A DNA stretch of 11,071 nt, from contig JBEKJU010000194.1 in NCBI GenBank assembly GCA_050011095.1, positions 1 through 11,071 on the forward strand. The letters are read 5' to 3'. The stretch comes from JBEKJU01 sp050011095 (GTDB taxonomy: Bacteria; Desulfobacterota; Syntrophorhabdia; Syntrophorhabdales; WCHB1-27). The notes beneath the pieces are model-generated. The model worked only from the letters and a program-made list of their open reading frames with translations. It was not told the DNA's origin and ran no database searches. Each line of letters opens with the position of its first letter. Position 1 is the stretch's first letter. Made by a program: the position numbers and the translations under genes. Below are positions 1 through 6,845 of the stretch, in pieces.

Positions 1-139
1 CCGAGACGGGGCGGGAAGCGGACAAAGCGCGCGACGCAAGGCAATGTTCCCGGCGCTGGAGACGAAAGTAGTCTTTCCCGGAGAGAAAGAGGGCCGTAGG
101 TTCCAAATGCGTTTGCCCTGCCGCAAATGCTCTCTTTTG

Positions 140-168
140 TTGACATTTCCCTTATGAGCCGTTAATAT
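140..168 (+). promoter_or_regulatory. Sigma-70-type promoter, possibly giving a leaderless mRNA
   Basis: TTGACA (140-145) is a perfect -35 box. After exactly 17 bp comes TAATAT (163-168), which matches five of six bases of the -10 consensus. With usual spacing, transcription would begin at about 175, the A of the first ATG, leaving no 5' leader. Just upstream, GCGTTTGC (109-116) and GCAAATGC (123-130) form a near-perfect inverted repeat that could be an operator; this is speculative. Positions 1-139 contain no recognisable gene. The promoter would drive the whole overlapping series of genes up to hldC. Confidence 0.75.
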
Positions 169-174
169 TAAAGC

Positions 175-453
175 ATGTTGGAAGATGTGGCTAGAAAGTA
201 TGGGTTACTGGCCCTCCTTTTTGCCCTGTTGTTCGTCATCTGTTTTTCGGAAAACGGTGTTGCCGACTACATAAAATTGAAGCGGCGGATCGAGGCGTTG
301 GATGTCTCCATAACGAGGCTCCGGAATGAGAACATCGTGTTGAAGAGCCAGGTGGAGCGCCTCCAGAACGATGACGGCTACCTGGAGGACGTTGCGCGGA
401 AAAGATTCGGCTTCATACGGGAAGGCGAGAAGGTATACAGGATTGAAAAATGA
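175..453 (+). CDS. ftsB: FtsB/DivIC-family septum formation initiator
   Basis: This 92-residue protein has the layout of the FtsB/DivIC family: a short N-terminus, one hydrophobic membrane segment (about residues 11-24), and a coiled coil (about 35-66) with heptad-spaced Leu, Ile and Val. It ends in the family's C-terminal pattern, a basic Gly/Phe stretch followed by REGEKVYRI. FtsB proteins are bitopic inner-membrane proteins that link FtsL and FtsQ in the division complex. The ATG at 175 is the only ATG in the frame and lies where the promoter predicts the transcript to begin, with no Shine-Dalgarno sequence. The stop overlaps the next gene as ATGA. Family assignment is fairly secure; FtsB as opposed to another DivIC-like paralogue is inferred. 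Confidence 0.85.
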   Translation: MLEDVARKYGLLALLFALLFVICFSENGVADYIKLKRRIEALDVSITRLRNENIVLKSQVERLQNDDGYLEDVARKRFGFIREGEKVYRIEK

Positions 454-1325
454 AGTACGAAGGTATGATCTACCGGCCTCCGAGCGAGGCCTACAGTCTT
501 ATTCTACAGGTCAGCGTCGGCTGCTCGCACAATAAGTGCGCCTTCTGCGGCTCCTTCAAGGACAAAAAATTCAGGATCAAGAGCCTTGAGGAGATCAAGG
601 AGGACGTGGAGGAGGCGAAGGCGTACGAGAGGTACATAAAGAAGGTCTTTCTGGCCGACGGTGACTCCCTCATTATCCCACAAAAGCGGCTGATGCCCAT
701 TATGGAGCTGATAAAGAAGAGTTTTCCGAAGCTTGAGCGCGTCGGTATATATGGGAACGCGAAATCGATCCTCAAGAAATCGGTGGACGACCTCGTTGCG
801 CTCAGGGAGATGGGCCTCGGGATTGTCTATTTGGGAGTGGAGTCGGGCGATCAGGTGACCCTGGACAGGGTAAACAAGGGCACGACCCTCGACAAGGTGG
901 CGGAGGCTGCCGCCAGGGTGAAGGAAGCGGGGATAACCCTTTCGGTCACCGTTCTCCTCGGTCTGGGCGGTGTTGAGCGGAGCGAGATACACGCGGAGGA
1001 GACGGGCAAATTCCTAAGCAGGATAGACCCCGAATACGTGGGCGCCCTGAGCCTCATCGTCGTTCCCGGTACACCGCTGGCCGACGAGATAGAGAAAGGC
1101 ACGTTCGTCGTCCCCGACCCTTATCAGATGCTGAAAGAGCTTGCCATAATGATAAAGAACACGAACGTAACCCATACCTTTTTTGCCTCGAACCATGCCT
1201 CCAACTACCTCCCCATAAAGGTCTGGCTGCCTGAAGATAAGAGCCGGGCATTACGGGCGATCATGCACGTCCTGAACCAGAAGGACCCGTCCATGCTGAG
1301 GCCCGAGTCTTCGAGGGCCCTGTAA
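450..1325 (+). CDS. Radical SAM protein with a Cx4CxxC cluster motif
   Basis: This is a 291-residue radical SAM enzyme of unknown substrate. The putative [4Fe-4S] ligands are C25, C30 and C33 in GCSHNKCAFC, a Cx4CxxC spacing instead of the classical Cx3CxxC. FLADGDSL (about 67-74) and GVESG (129-133) fit the SAM-binding barrel strands of Elp3/MiaB-like radical SAM proteins, and LLGLGG (about 169-174) fits a later strand. No cobalamin-binding domain, TRAM domain or extra cluster domain is visible. The ATG overlaps the ftsB stop (ATGA, 450-453); M6 at 465 is an alternative start preceded by GAAGG. The stop shares one base with the next ATG (TAATG). The neighbours suggest envelope biology but do not identify the reaction. 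Confidence 0.85.
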   Translation: MKYEGMIYRPPSEAYSLILQVSVGCSHNKCAFCGSFKDKKFRIKSLEEIKEDVEEAKAYERYIKKVFLADGDSLIIPQKRLMPIMELIKKSFPKLERVGIYGNAKSILKKSVDDLVALREMGLGIVYLGVESGDQVTLDRVNKGTTLDKVAEAAARVKEAGITLSVTVLLGLGGVERSEIHAEETGKFLSRIDPEYVGALSLIVVPGTPLADEIEKGTFVVPDPYQMLKELAIMIKNTNVTHTFFASNHASNYLPIKVWLPEDKSRALRAIMHVLNQKDPSMLRPESSRAL

Positions 1326-1735
1326 TGGAAATGGACTGCATCGATGTGCCCCTGCGCGTGCGGTACGCCGACACGGACATGATGGGCATCGTCTATTACG
1401 GCGCGTATCCCGTCTACTTCGAAGTCGCCCGGAGCGAGTACATGCGGGAAAAGGGTTTTTCGTACCGGAAATTCGAGGACATGGGATACCGCCTCGTGGT
1501 CTCGGCCATCGAGATAAAATACTATAACCCCGCGCTATACGACGATCTTCTCCAGGTGAGGACGACCGTCTCCGATATTCAGTCGAGGGGTCTGGCCTTC
1601 ACGTATCACATCCTGAAGGACGGGATTACCGTGGCTCGGGGGAAGACGAGACATATTTGCGTGAACAGCGACAGGAAACCGACCAGAATCCCCCCGTCTC
1701 TTTTGCAAGTCCTCAAAAATGACGGTCTGCAGTAA
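1325..1735 (+). CDS. ybgC: YbgC/4HBT-family acyl-CoA thioesterase (hotdog fold)
   Basis: This 136-residue single-domain hotdog thioesterase carries the 4HBT motif near the N-terminus: RYADTDMMGIVYY, in which D18 is the expected catalytic Asp, followed by the helix FEVARSEYMR. The length matches the usual 130-140 residues. YbgC-type enzymes hydrolyse acyl-CoA thioesters in the cytoplasm; in Proteobacteria they often sit by tol-pal envelope genes, but no tol or pal gene is present here. The ATG at 1325 uses the last A of the upstream TAA; GAGGG at about 1313-1317 can serve as the ribosome binding site. M3 (1331) is a possible alternative start. The 3' end overlaps the next gene by 17 nt. The natural acyl substrate cannot be read from the sequence. 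Confidence 0.88.
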   Translation: MEMDCIDVPLRVRYADTDMMGIVYYGAYPVYFEVARSEYMREKGFSYRKFEDMGYRLVVSAIEIKYYNPALYDDLLQVRTTVSDIQSRGLAFTYHILKDGITVARGKTRHICVNSDRKPTRIPPSLLQVLKNDGLQ

Positions 1736-2780
1736 TATCCTGGTGATCAGGCTCAGCTCACTGGGAGACGTGCTCTTGACCATGCCTGCCGTGGCGGCCA
1801 TCAAGGCGGCGGCACCGGAGACGGCCGTCACGTGGCTCGTCGAAGGCTCCCCCGCGGAGTTGCTCCGTCATCAGGGCTTCATCGACCGGGTTATCGAGTT
1901 CCCGCGGCGCACGATTGCCGGCGACCTGCGAGGGGGTCGCGTTCTTGGCGCCCTCCGCAGCTGCGCGGCCTTCCGAATGATGCTCCGCGAGGAGGCATAC
2001 GACCTGGTCGTCGATTTCCACGGGATCATGAAGAGCGCGCTCCTCGCAAAGGCGGCCCGCAGCAAAAAACGGATCGGCTTCGACAGGTCGGTGGCAAAGG
2101 AGGCAAGCTGGCTCGTCTATGACGAGAAGCGCTCCGGGGTGGAAAAGCGCCTCCACAAGACCGCGCGGAACCTGCTCCTCGCCTCCTCCCTCGGCGTCCG
2201 GGACATCCCCGAGATAGACCTCGCCGTGCCGGCCGACGCAGCGGCCTACATCGATGACTTTCTTGCGCGCCGGAGGATTACGCGGCCGGTCTTCGCCGTT
2301 AATCCCTTCTGCAGCAAGGGGAGCGAGTTCAAGAGGTGGGACATTGCCCGATACGGGGAGGTTGCAAGACGGGTAGGGGACGCCACGGGCGCAACCATGC
2401 TGATCCTCTGGGGGCCCGGAGAAGAGGAGGAGGCTCGAAGGCTCGCGGAGGCGGCAGGCGGGCGCGCCCTCCTCGCGTGCGCCACGACGGTCCCGCAGCT
2501 TCTTGCCCTGCTGAAAAGGACGGACCTCTATATAGGGGGCGATAGCGGTGTGATGCATCTCGCCGCCTTTGCCCGCGTCCCTGTAGTCGCCATCTTCGGC
2601 CCTACCGATCATCTGGTCAACGGTCCTTACGGGAACGGCCATACGGTGGTGAGAAAGGAACTGCCCTGCAGCCCTTGCAGGGATAAGGAGTGCGGGAGGC
2701 GGGAGTGCCTAAGGTCGATCACGGTCGATGAGGTATGCCGCGAGGTGCTGGCTGCCTGGTCGCGCGCCGGAGGCCGGTGA
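1719..2780 (+). CDS. waaC: LPS heptosyltransferase, WaaC-like (GT9)
   Basis: This 353-residue GT9 glycosyltransferase is predicted to transfer heptose from an ADP-heptose donor to the Kdo-lipid A core at the cytoplasmic face of the inner membrane. RLSSLGD (11-17) is the N-terminal acceptor-side motif, with D17 at the position of the WaaC catalytic Asp. YDLVVDFHGIMKSALLA followed by RIGFDR (118-123) resembles WaaC. GGDSGVMHLA (273-282) is the donor-site loop and FGPTD (293-297) follows. A Cys group, CSPCRDKECGRREC (317-330), lies near the C-terminus, as in many WaaF/RfaF-type proteins. The ATG at 1719 places ILVIRLSS near the N-terminus, as expected; the Shine-Dalgarno is weak, consistent with coupling to ybgC. 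GT9 is certain; WaaC over another heptosyltransferase is a judgement. Confidence 0.82.
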   Translation: MTVCSNILVIRLSSLGDVLLTMPAVAAIKAAAPETAVTWLVEGSPAELLRHQGFIDRVIEFPRRTIAGDLRGGRVLGALRSCAAFRMMLREEAYDLVVDFHGIMKSALLAKAARSKKRIGFDRSVAKEASWLVYDEKRSGVEKRLHKTARNLLLASSLGVRDIPEIDLAVPADAAAYIDDFLARRRITRPVFAVNPFCSKGSEFKRWDIARYGEVARRVGDATGATMLILWGPGEEEEARRLAEAAGGRALLACATTVPQLLALLKRTDLYIGGDSGVMHLAAFARVPVVAIFGPTDHLVNGPYGNGHTVVRKELPCSPCRDKECGRRECLRSITVDEVCREVLAAWSRAGGR

Positions 2781-4273
2781 TGCGCGTCCTCTTCATCTAT
2801 CCGAACCTGAATGCCCAGATCGGTTTCAACTACGGCATCTCGTACATCTCGGGCCTCCTCAAGTCCCACGGCATCGAAACCTTCCTTTTGAACATCAACG
2901 GGGAACTGGGGTACGGCCTCGATCCCGACCGCATTAAGGGGGACGTGATGAGGATCGCCCCCGACGTCATCGGTTTTTCGGTGGTCACGAATCAATACAA
3001 GTATGCCCTGGAGATCGCGGCCCGCGTGCGGGACTACTATAAAGGTCCCGTGGTCTTCGGGGGCATCCACCCCACCATGGACCCGCAGGGGACCCTTGCC
3101 GAGCCCGCCATCGACGCGATCTGCGTGGGGGAAGGGGAAGAGGCGTTCCTGGAATCGATCCTGCAAGGCAGCCCGGCCGGCGTGCGGAACATGGGCTACA
3201 GGGACGCCGGACGGATGGTGCTTCAGCCGCTGAGGCCCTATACGGACATCAGGCGTCTCCCGCCGAAGGATTACGGGATTTTTGACTTTCAGCGCATGAT
3301 CGACGCGAAGGACGGGTGGGTCGGCCTCCTCGCCTCCAGGGGCTGTCCCTTCAGGTGCACCTATTGTCTGAACCACAAGATAATCGAGCTGTACAAGAAT
3401 TCGGGGTGTCTCCCGAGACAGTATATGAGACGCCACACCGTCGACCAGGTCATAGGCGAGATCGATTACCTTCTCTCCCATTACGACAGGATCAGGATGT
3501 TCATCTTCGATGATGACCTCTTCACCTTCGACAAGGCCTGGCTCCGGGAATTTTCGGAAAAATACCGGAGTGTGACCAAGCTGGGGTTCGTGTGCAACAC
3601 CCACGTCAGGATGTTCGACGACGAGGCGGCCCTCTATCTCGCGCAGGCTGGGTGCAGGATAGTGAAGTTCGGCGTCGAGAGCGGAAGCGAGAGGATACGC
3701 CGGGGCGTCCTCTCCCGGTACATGACGAACAGCGATATCGAGGAGGCCTTCAGGGCGGCCCACAAATTTGGTCTTCACACATCGGCCTTTGTTATGATAG
3801 GTTTACCGAAGGAAGGGAAGGAGGACGTGCGGGAGACCGTCAAGCTCCTGTCGCGTGTTTCGCCGGGACGGTTCCGCTGGACCCTCTTTTTCCCCTATGT
3901 GGGTACACGAGCCTTCGAGATCGCCCAGGAGGAAGGGGCCATAGACTCAGGCAGGATGGCGGCCCTCGATAACTTCACCGATGAGACATGCATGGACCTC
4001 GGGCGAGACGTGAATCTTTACGTGGATAAGGTCAAGCACTTCTTCTGCGCCTTCGTGAACGGATACGCGGGGATTCCCGAATACGCACGGATCGTCTCGA
4101 CGATAGATGCGTGCGACGCGGAGGGATGGCAGGCGCAAAAGGAGGGGATTGCCGCCGAGATCGAGCGGATCGACGAAAATATGCGCAACACGGGGCAGCG
4201 GCATTACGAGGTAAAGTACAACCGTTTTATGGGCGTGAGGAGTGACTGGGAAGACGATCATATACCTGCCTAA
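2780..4273 (+). CDS. B12-binding-domain radical SAM protein, function unknown
   Basis: From the ATG at 2780 this protein has 497 residues. An upstream ATG at 2735 is open, but 2780 is preferred because GGAGG (2769-2773) is well spaced and TGATG couples it to the waaC stop. Residues 1-130 look like a Rossmann-type cobalamin-binding domain (MRVLFIYPNLN, IGFSVVT, FGGIHPTM, VGEGEEAF), although no DxHxxG cobalt-ligand motif is present. The radical SAM core has C189, C193 and C196 in RGCPFRCTYC, then GVESG (298-302) and MIGLPKEG (339-346). About 100 C-terminal residues have no recognised fold. Related enzymes include methyltransferases, cyclases and thioether-forming enzymes. Its place between the two heptosyltransferases suggests modification of lipid A, core sugar or another envelope lipid; this is inference only. 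Confidence 0.85.
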   Translation: MRVLFIYPNLNAQIGFNYGISYISGLLKSHGIETFLLNINGELGYGLDPDRIKGDVMRIAPDVIGFSVVTNQYKYALEIAARVRDYYKGPVVFGGIHPTMDPQGTLAEPAIDAICVGEGEEAFLESILQGSPAGVRNMGYRDAGRMVLQPLRPYTDIRRLPPKDYGIFDFQRMIDAKDGWVGLLASRGCPFRCTYCLNHKIIELYKNSGCLPRQYMRRHTVDQVIGEIDYLLSHYDRIRMFIFDDDLFTFDKAWLREFSEKYRSVTKLGFVCNTHVRMFDDEAALYLAQAGCRIVKFGVESGSERIRRGVLSRYMTNSDIEEAFRAAHKFGLHTSAFVMIGLPKEGKEDVRETVKLLSRVSPGRFRWTLFFPYVGTRAFEIAQEEGAIDSGRMAALDNFTDETCMDLGRDVNLYVDKVKHFFCAFVNGYAGIPEYARIVSTIDACDAEGWQAQKEGIAAEIERIDENMRNTGQRHYEVKYNRFMGVRSDWEDDHIPA

Positions 4274-5264
4274 CTGGATTGGCGACATGGTGATGGCCAC
4301 CCCTTTTCTCCAATCGCTCCGGGATTCCCTTGACGGGGAGATGTGGGGCGTGGGGAAGCCTTCCGCCATGCACCTGTACAACGGCCTCAATCTCTTCAAT
4401 CGCTTCATCCCCTATGACGGCAAAAGTGTGGTCGGCTTCCTTGACCTCGTGAGCACGATCGCGGGTGGCCGCTTTGAAAGGGGCATCGTCCTCCCCCATT
4501 CCTTCCGGTCGGCCCTTCTCTTTTTCCTCGGCTCGGTGAAAAAGAGGATAGGCTATAGCCGGAACAGCAGACGCCTTATGCTGCACACGGTGGTGGAGGA
4601 GCACGCAGGCGGGCCGGAGCCCACGGTGGAGCACTATTTGAGGATCCTCGACGCGCTCCCGGCCAAAAGAACCGTCGAGACCCCCCTGCTTCGTGTGACG
4701 GACGACGAGGACCGCAAGTTCGACGAGCGATTCACGGATGTGGCGGGCGGCTACGTCGTTTTCATCGTCGGCGCCCAGTACGGGCCGGCCAAGCGATGGC
4801 CCGAGACGCATTTCTCGAGCCTCGCCGATATGCTCGCGGAGCGGTTCGCCTTTCGGGTCTATCTGCTCCCCGGAAAGGGCGAGGAAGAGATCGCGAGGCG
4901 CGTCTACGACGGCGTGAGGAACAAGGAGCGGGTCGAGTTGAAGCTCATGGACGTGAGGGAGTTGAAGGTGTGCCTTGCCAGGGCATCGGTGGTCGTCAGC
5001 AATGATACGGGTCCCCGCCACATGGCGGCGGCGCTATGCGTGCCGACGGTGGTCATCCTCGGTCCCATGGATGAGCGATATACGTTCTACCCGACCCGCT
5101 TCAGCCATGTGCTGTATAAGGATGTGCCGTGCAGGCCGTGCAACAACAAACGCTGCGACCGTGACCACGAATGCCTGAAGGGCGTAAGTCCCGAAGGGGT
5201 CTTTCGCGAAATCGAGGAGGTTCTGGGTGGGCGTCGGGCAGCTGATAGACCGGTTCAAGGATAA
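4242..5264 (+). CDS. waaF: LPS heptosyltransferase II, WaaF (GT9)
   Basis: This 340-residue GT9 enzyme has strong WaaF signatures: LPNWIGDMVMATP near the N-terminus with D15 as the predicted catalytic residue, GAQYGPAKRWP (177-187), and the donor loop SNDTGPRHMAAA (253-264) followed by GPMD. It should add the second L,D-heptose to the inner core. CRPCNNKRCDRDHEC (297-311) gives four cysteines, parallel to those in the upstream WaaC-like protein. The GTG at 4242 is the first possible start, because a TGA stop lies in frame at 4236-4238 and the next ATGs would remove the GD motif. AGGAG touches the start codon, so initiation probably depends on coupling with the upstream gene, which it overlaps by 32 nt. 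Confidence 0.9.
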   Translation: MTGKTIIYLPNWIGDMVMATPFLQSLRDSLDGEMWGVGKPSAMHLYNGLNLFNRFIPYDGKSVVGFLDLVSTIAGGRFERGIVLPHSFRSALLFFLGSVKKRIGYSRNSRRLMLHTVVEEHAGGPEPTVEHYLRILDALPAKRTVETPLLRVTDDEDRKFDERFTDVAGGYVVFIVGAQYGPAKRWPETHFSSLADMLAERFAFRVYLLPGKGEEEIARRVYDGVRNKERVELKLMDVRELKVCLARASVVVSNDTGPRHMAAALCVPTVVILGPMDERYTFYPTRFSHVLYKDVPCRPCNNKRCDRDHECLKGVSPEGVFREIEEVLGGRRAADRPVQG

Positions 5265-6216
5265 GCGCATCTGCGTGGTCGGTGACGTGATCGCCGACAT
5301 ATATATTTACGGAAAGCCGCACAAGCTCTCGCGTGAAGCGCCGGTCGTGGTGATCAAGTATGAGGAGGAGAGGATATATCCGGGTAGCGCGGGCAATACG
5401 ATAAACAACCTCCTGGCCCTGGGCGCCCATGTCTTTCCCATCGGCTGCATGGGCCGTGACGAGGCGGGCGACAGGCTGGTCGAGCATTTTTCCGCGCATG
5501 CCAAGGTTGACCTGCGGGGGTTCGTGAGGCACGACGGGAGGACCGTGACGAAGACGAGGATCCTCGCGGGCGATACGCACACGTCGAAGCAGCAGGTGAT
5601 CAGGGTCGACCGCGAGCAGGAGGAGCCGATCCCCGAGGCCGTGAGGGAGAGTCTGAGGCGGAAATTCGCGGAGATCGCCTCGCAGGTGGATGGCATCGTC
5701 CTGTCCGACTACGAATACGGCCTCATAGACCGGAAGATGCGCTCACTAGCGGCGGACATGGCCCGCACGAAGGTCGTTGTCGGCGATTCGCGATGCAACC
5801 TGAAGATGTTCACGGGGATCACCATGATCACGCCCAACGAATCGGAGGCATACGCCCTTTCCGGCCTCTCCCGGGACCGCGACGTGGATGAGGTGGGCAG
5901 GTCGATCATGGGCTCGATGGCGGTGGAGGCGCTTCTCATTACGAGGGGCAACAAGGGGATGAGCCTTTTTCTGAAGGACGGGCAAGTCCACCACATACCG
6001 ATCTCGGGCGGCGACGGACCCGCGGATGTGACAGGCGCTGGAGATACGGTGGCGGCGGCCGTCACCCTTGCCCTTGCCTCGGGGGCCGATTTCTACACGG
6101 CATCGAGGGTTGCGAACTGCGCGGCGGGGATCGTGGTCATGAAGAGGGGTACGGCCGTTGCGACGGCCGACGAGCTGAAAAAGGTGATCGAGGAAAATGG
6201 GTCATTGGATTGGTGA
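5227..6216 (+). CDS. hldA: D-glycero-beta-D-manno-heptose-7-phosphate kinase (HldA/RfaE1)
   Basis: This 329-residue PfkB/ribokinase-family kinase corresponds to the kinase domain of HldE. It is predicted to phosphorylate D-glycero-D-manno-heptose 7-phosphate at C1 in the cytoplasm. Visible motifs are VGDVIADIYIYG (18-29), LSREAPVVV (34-42), the Gly-rich PGSAGNTINN (52-61), DYEYGLI (161-167), ITPNESEA (201-208), and the anion-hole and catalytic motif DVTGAGDT (267-274) with D273 as base. The GTG at 5227 is supported by GAGGAGG (5214-5220) six bases upstream. It overlaps waaF by 38 nt and hldC by 20 nt. The adenylyltransferase half is a separate gene immediately downstream, so the E. coli-type fusion is absent. 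Confidence 0.92.
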   Translation: MGVGQLIDRFKDKRICVVGDVIADIYIYGKPHKLSREAPVVVIKYEEERIYPGSAGNTINNLLALGAHVFPIGCMGRDEAGDRLVEHFSAHAKVDLRGFVRHDGRTVTKTRILAGDTHTSKQQVIRVDREQEEPIPEAVRESLRRKFAEIASQVDGIVLSDYEYGLIDRKMRSLAADMARTKVVVGDSRCNLKMFTGITMITPNESEAYALSGLSRDRDVDEVGRSIMGSMAVEALLITRGNKGMSLFLKDGQVHHIPISGGDGPADVTGAGDTVAAAVTLALASGADFYTASRVANCAAGIVVMKRGTAVATADELKKVIEENGSLDW

Positions 6217-6679
6217 CCTCGACAGGCTGAAGGCCATAGTCGAGGCCGAGAGGCGGAAGGGAAAGAGAATCGTATTCGGCAACGGCTGCTTCGATCTCCT
6301 CCATGTGGGCCATATACGGTACCTGCGGGCGGCCAGGGCCCTGGGGGACCTCCTCATCGTAGCGGTCAACGACGATGAATCCGTGGTGGCCCAAGGCAAG
6401 AGAAGCAGCGTCATCACGCCCCTCGAAGAGCGGATCGAGATCCTCGTCGCCCTCAGTTGCGTTGATTACGTGATCGCCTTCAAGGAGCCCACGGTCGAAC
6501 GCCTGCTTCGGGAACTGAAGCCCGACATCCATGCCAAGGGGACCGACTATACGCAGGAAACGGTCCCCGAGAGGGAGATCGTCCGCGCATACGGGGGAGA
6601 CGTCGCCATCGTCGGAGACCCGAAGAACCACTCGACCACGGATATCATCGAGATGGTGAAGCAGCTGGAGCCGGAATGA
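6197..6679 (+). CDS. hldC: Heptose 1-phosphate adenylyltransferase (HldC/RfaE2)
   Basis: This 160-residue cytidylyltransferase-fold enzyme is predicted to convert heptose 1-phosphate and ATP to ADP-heptose, the step after HldA. The nucleotide-binding signature is FGNGCFDLLHVGH (27-39), containing the HxGH motif at 36-39. Further family signatures are VNDDESV (58-64), KGTDYTQETVPER in the second half, and STTDIIEMV near the end. Length equals the stand-alone C-terminal domain of HldE. The ATG at 6197 has GAGG close upstream (6190-6193) and lies 20 nt inside hldA. The product still needs HldD epimerisation, and no hldD is present in the window. This is the last gene of the overlapping operon; a repeat-bearing 166-nt gap follows. 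Confidence 0.93.
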   Translation: MGHWIGDLDRLKAIVEAERRKGKRIVFGNGCFDLLHVGHIRYLRAARALGDLLIVAVNDDESVVAQGKRSSVITPLEERIEILVALSCVDYVIAFKEPTVERLLRELKPDIHAKGTDYTQETVPEREIVRAYGGDVAIVGDPKNHSTTDIIEMVKQLEPE

Positions 6680-6687
6680 TACTTACT

Positions 6688-6845
6688 TCCCGGCAATTCT
6701 TTGAGTTTCCGGTTCTTCCTTTTTATGAAGGGGAGCGCCACCCGCAGGTTACAGGCCTTACCTCTCATTGGAACTCTGAGGCTGCGGGTACCCGGCAAGA
6801 ACAGGTGGCACGAAAGGAGGGGGCGACGCAAGCCCCGGTAATTGC
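6688..6845 (+). repeat. Structured intergenic repeat R0, long-insert form
   Basis: This copy fills most of the gap between hldC and the broken GT2. The segment 6709-6733 matches the reverse complement of 9590-9614 with two mismatches. The tail GGGGGCGACGCAAGCCCC (6819-6836) differs by one base from the tails of R1 and R2, and is followed by GGTAATTGC, also nearly shared with R1. Instead of a short hairpin, an insert at about 6734-6818 holds nested inverted repeats: GCCACC/GGTGGC (6737-6742, 6804-6809), CCCGCAG/CTGCGGG (6741-6747, 6782-6788; the arms share one base) and CCTC/GAGG (6761-6764, 6778-6781). Positions 6688-6712 resemble the junction between R1 and R2, suggesting a leftover partial unit. 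The repeat ends at the base before the GT2 ATG. Confidence 0.8.

Noticed and set aside
2..157. Open frame at the left edge, with an internal ATG at 44
   Set aside because: Its short translation resembles no family known to me and it runs through the promoter -35 box; treated as non-coding.
1758..2642. Long minus-strand open frame opposite the waaC-like gene
   Set aside because: It is a shadow of a well-supported GT9 gene in GC-rich DNA; its translation is rich in Arg, Pro and Gly with no recognisable domain.
2627..3778. Minus-strand open frame of 383 codons opposite the second radical SAM gene
   Set aside because: The + strand carries clear CxxxCxxC and GVESG motifs in the same DNA; the minus-strand product has no recognisable motif.
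6701..6729. Possible promoter TTGAGT-N17-TATGAA in front of the GT2 remnant
   Set aside because: Both boxes match only four of six bases and lie within the repeat; R1 carries CATGAA at the equivalent site, so this is more likely repeat sequence.
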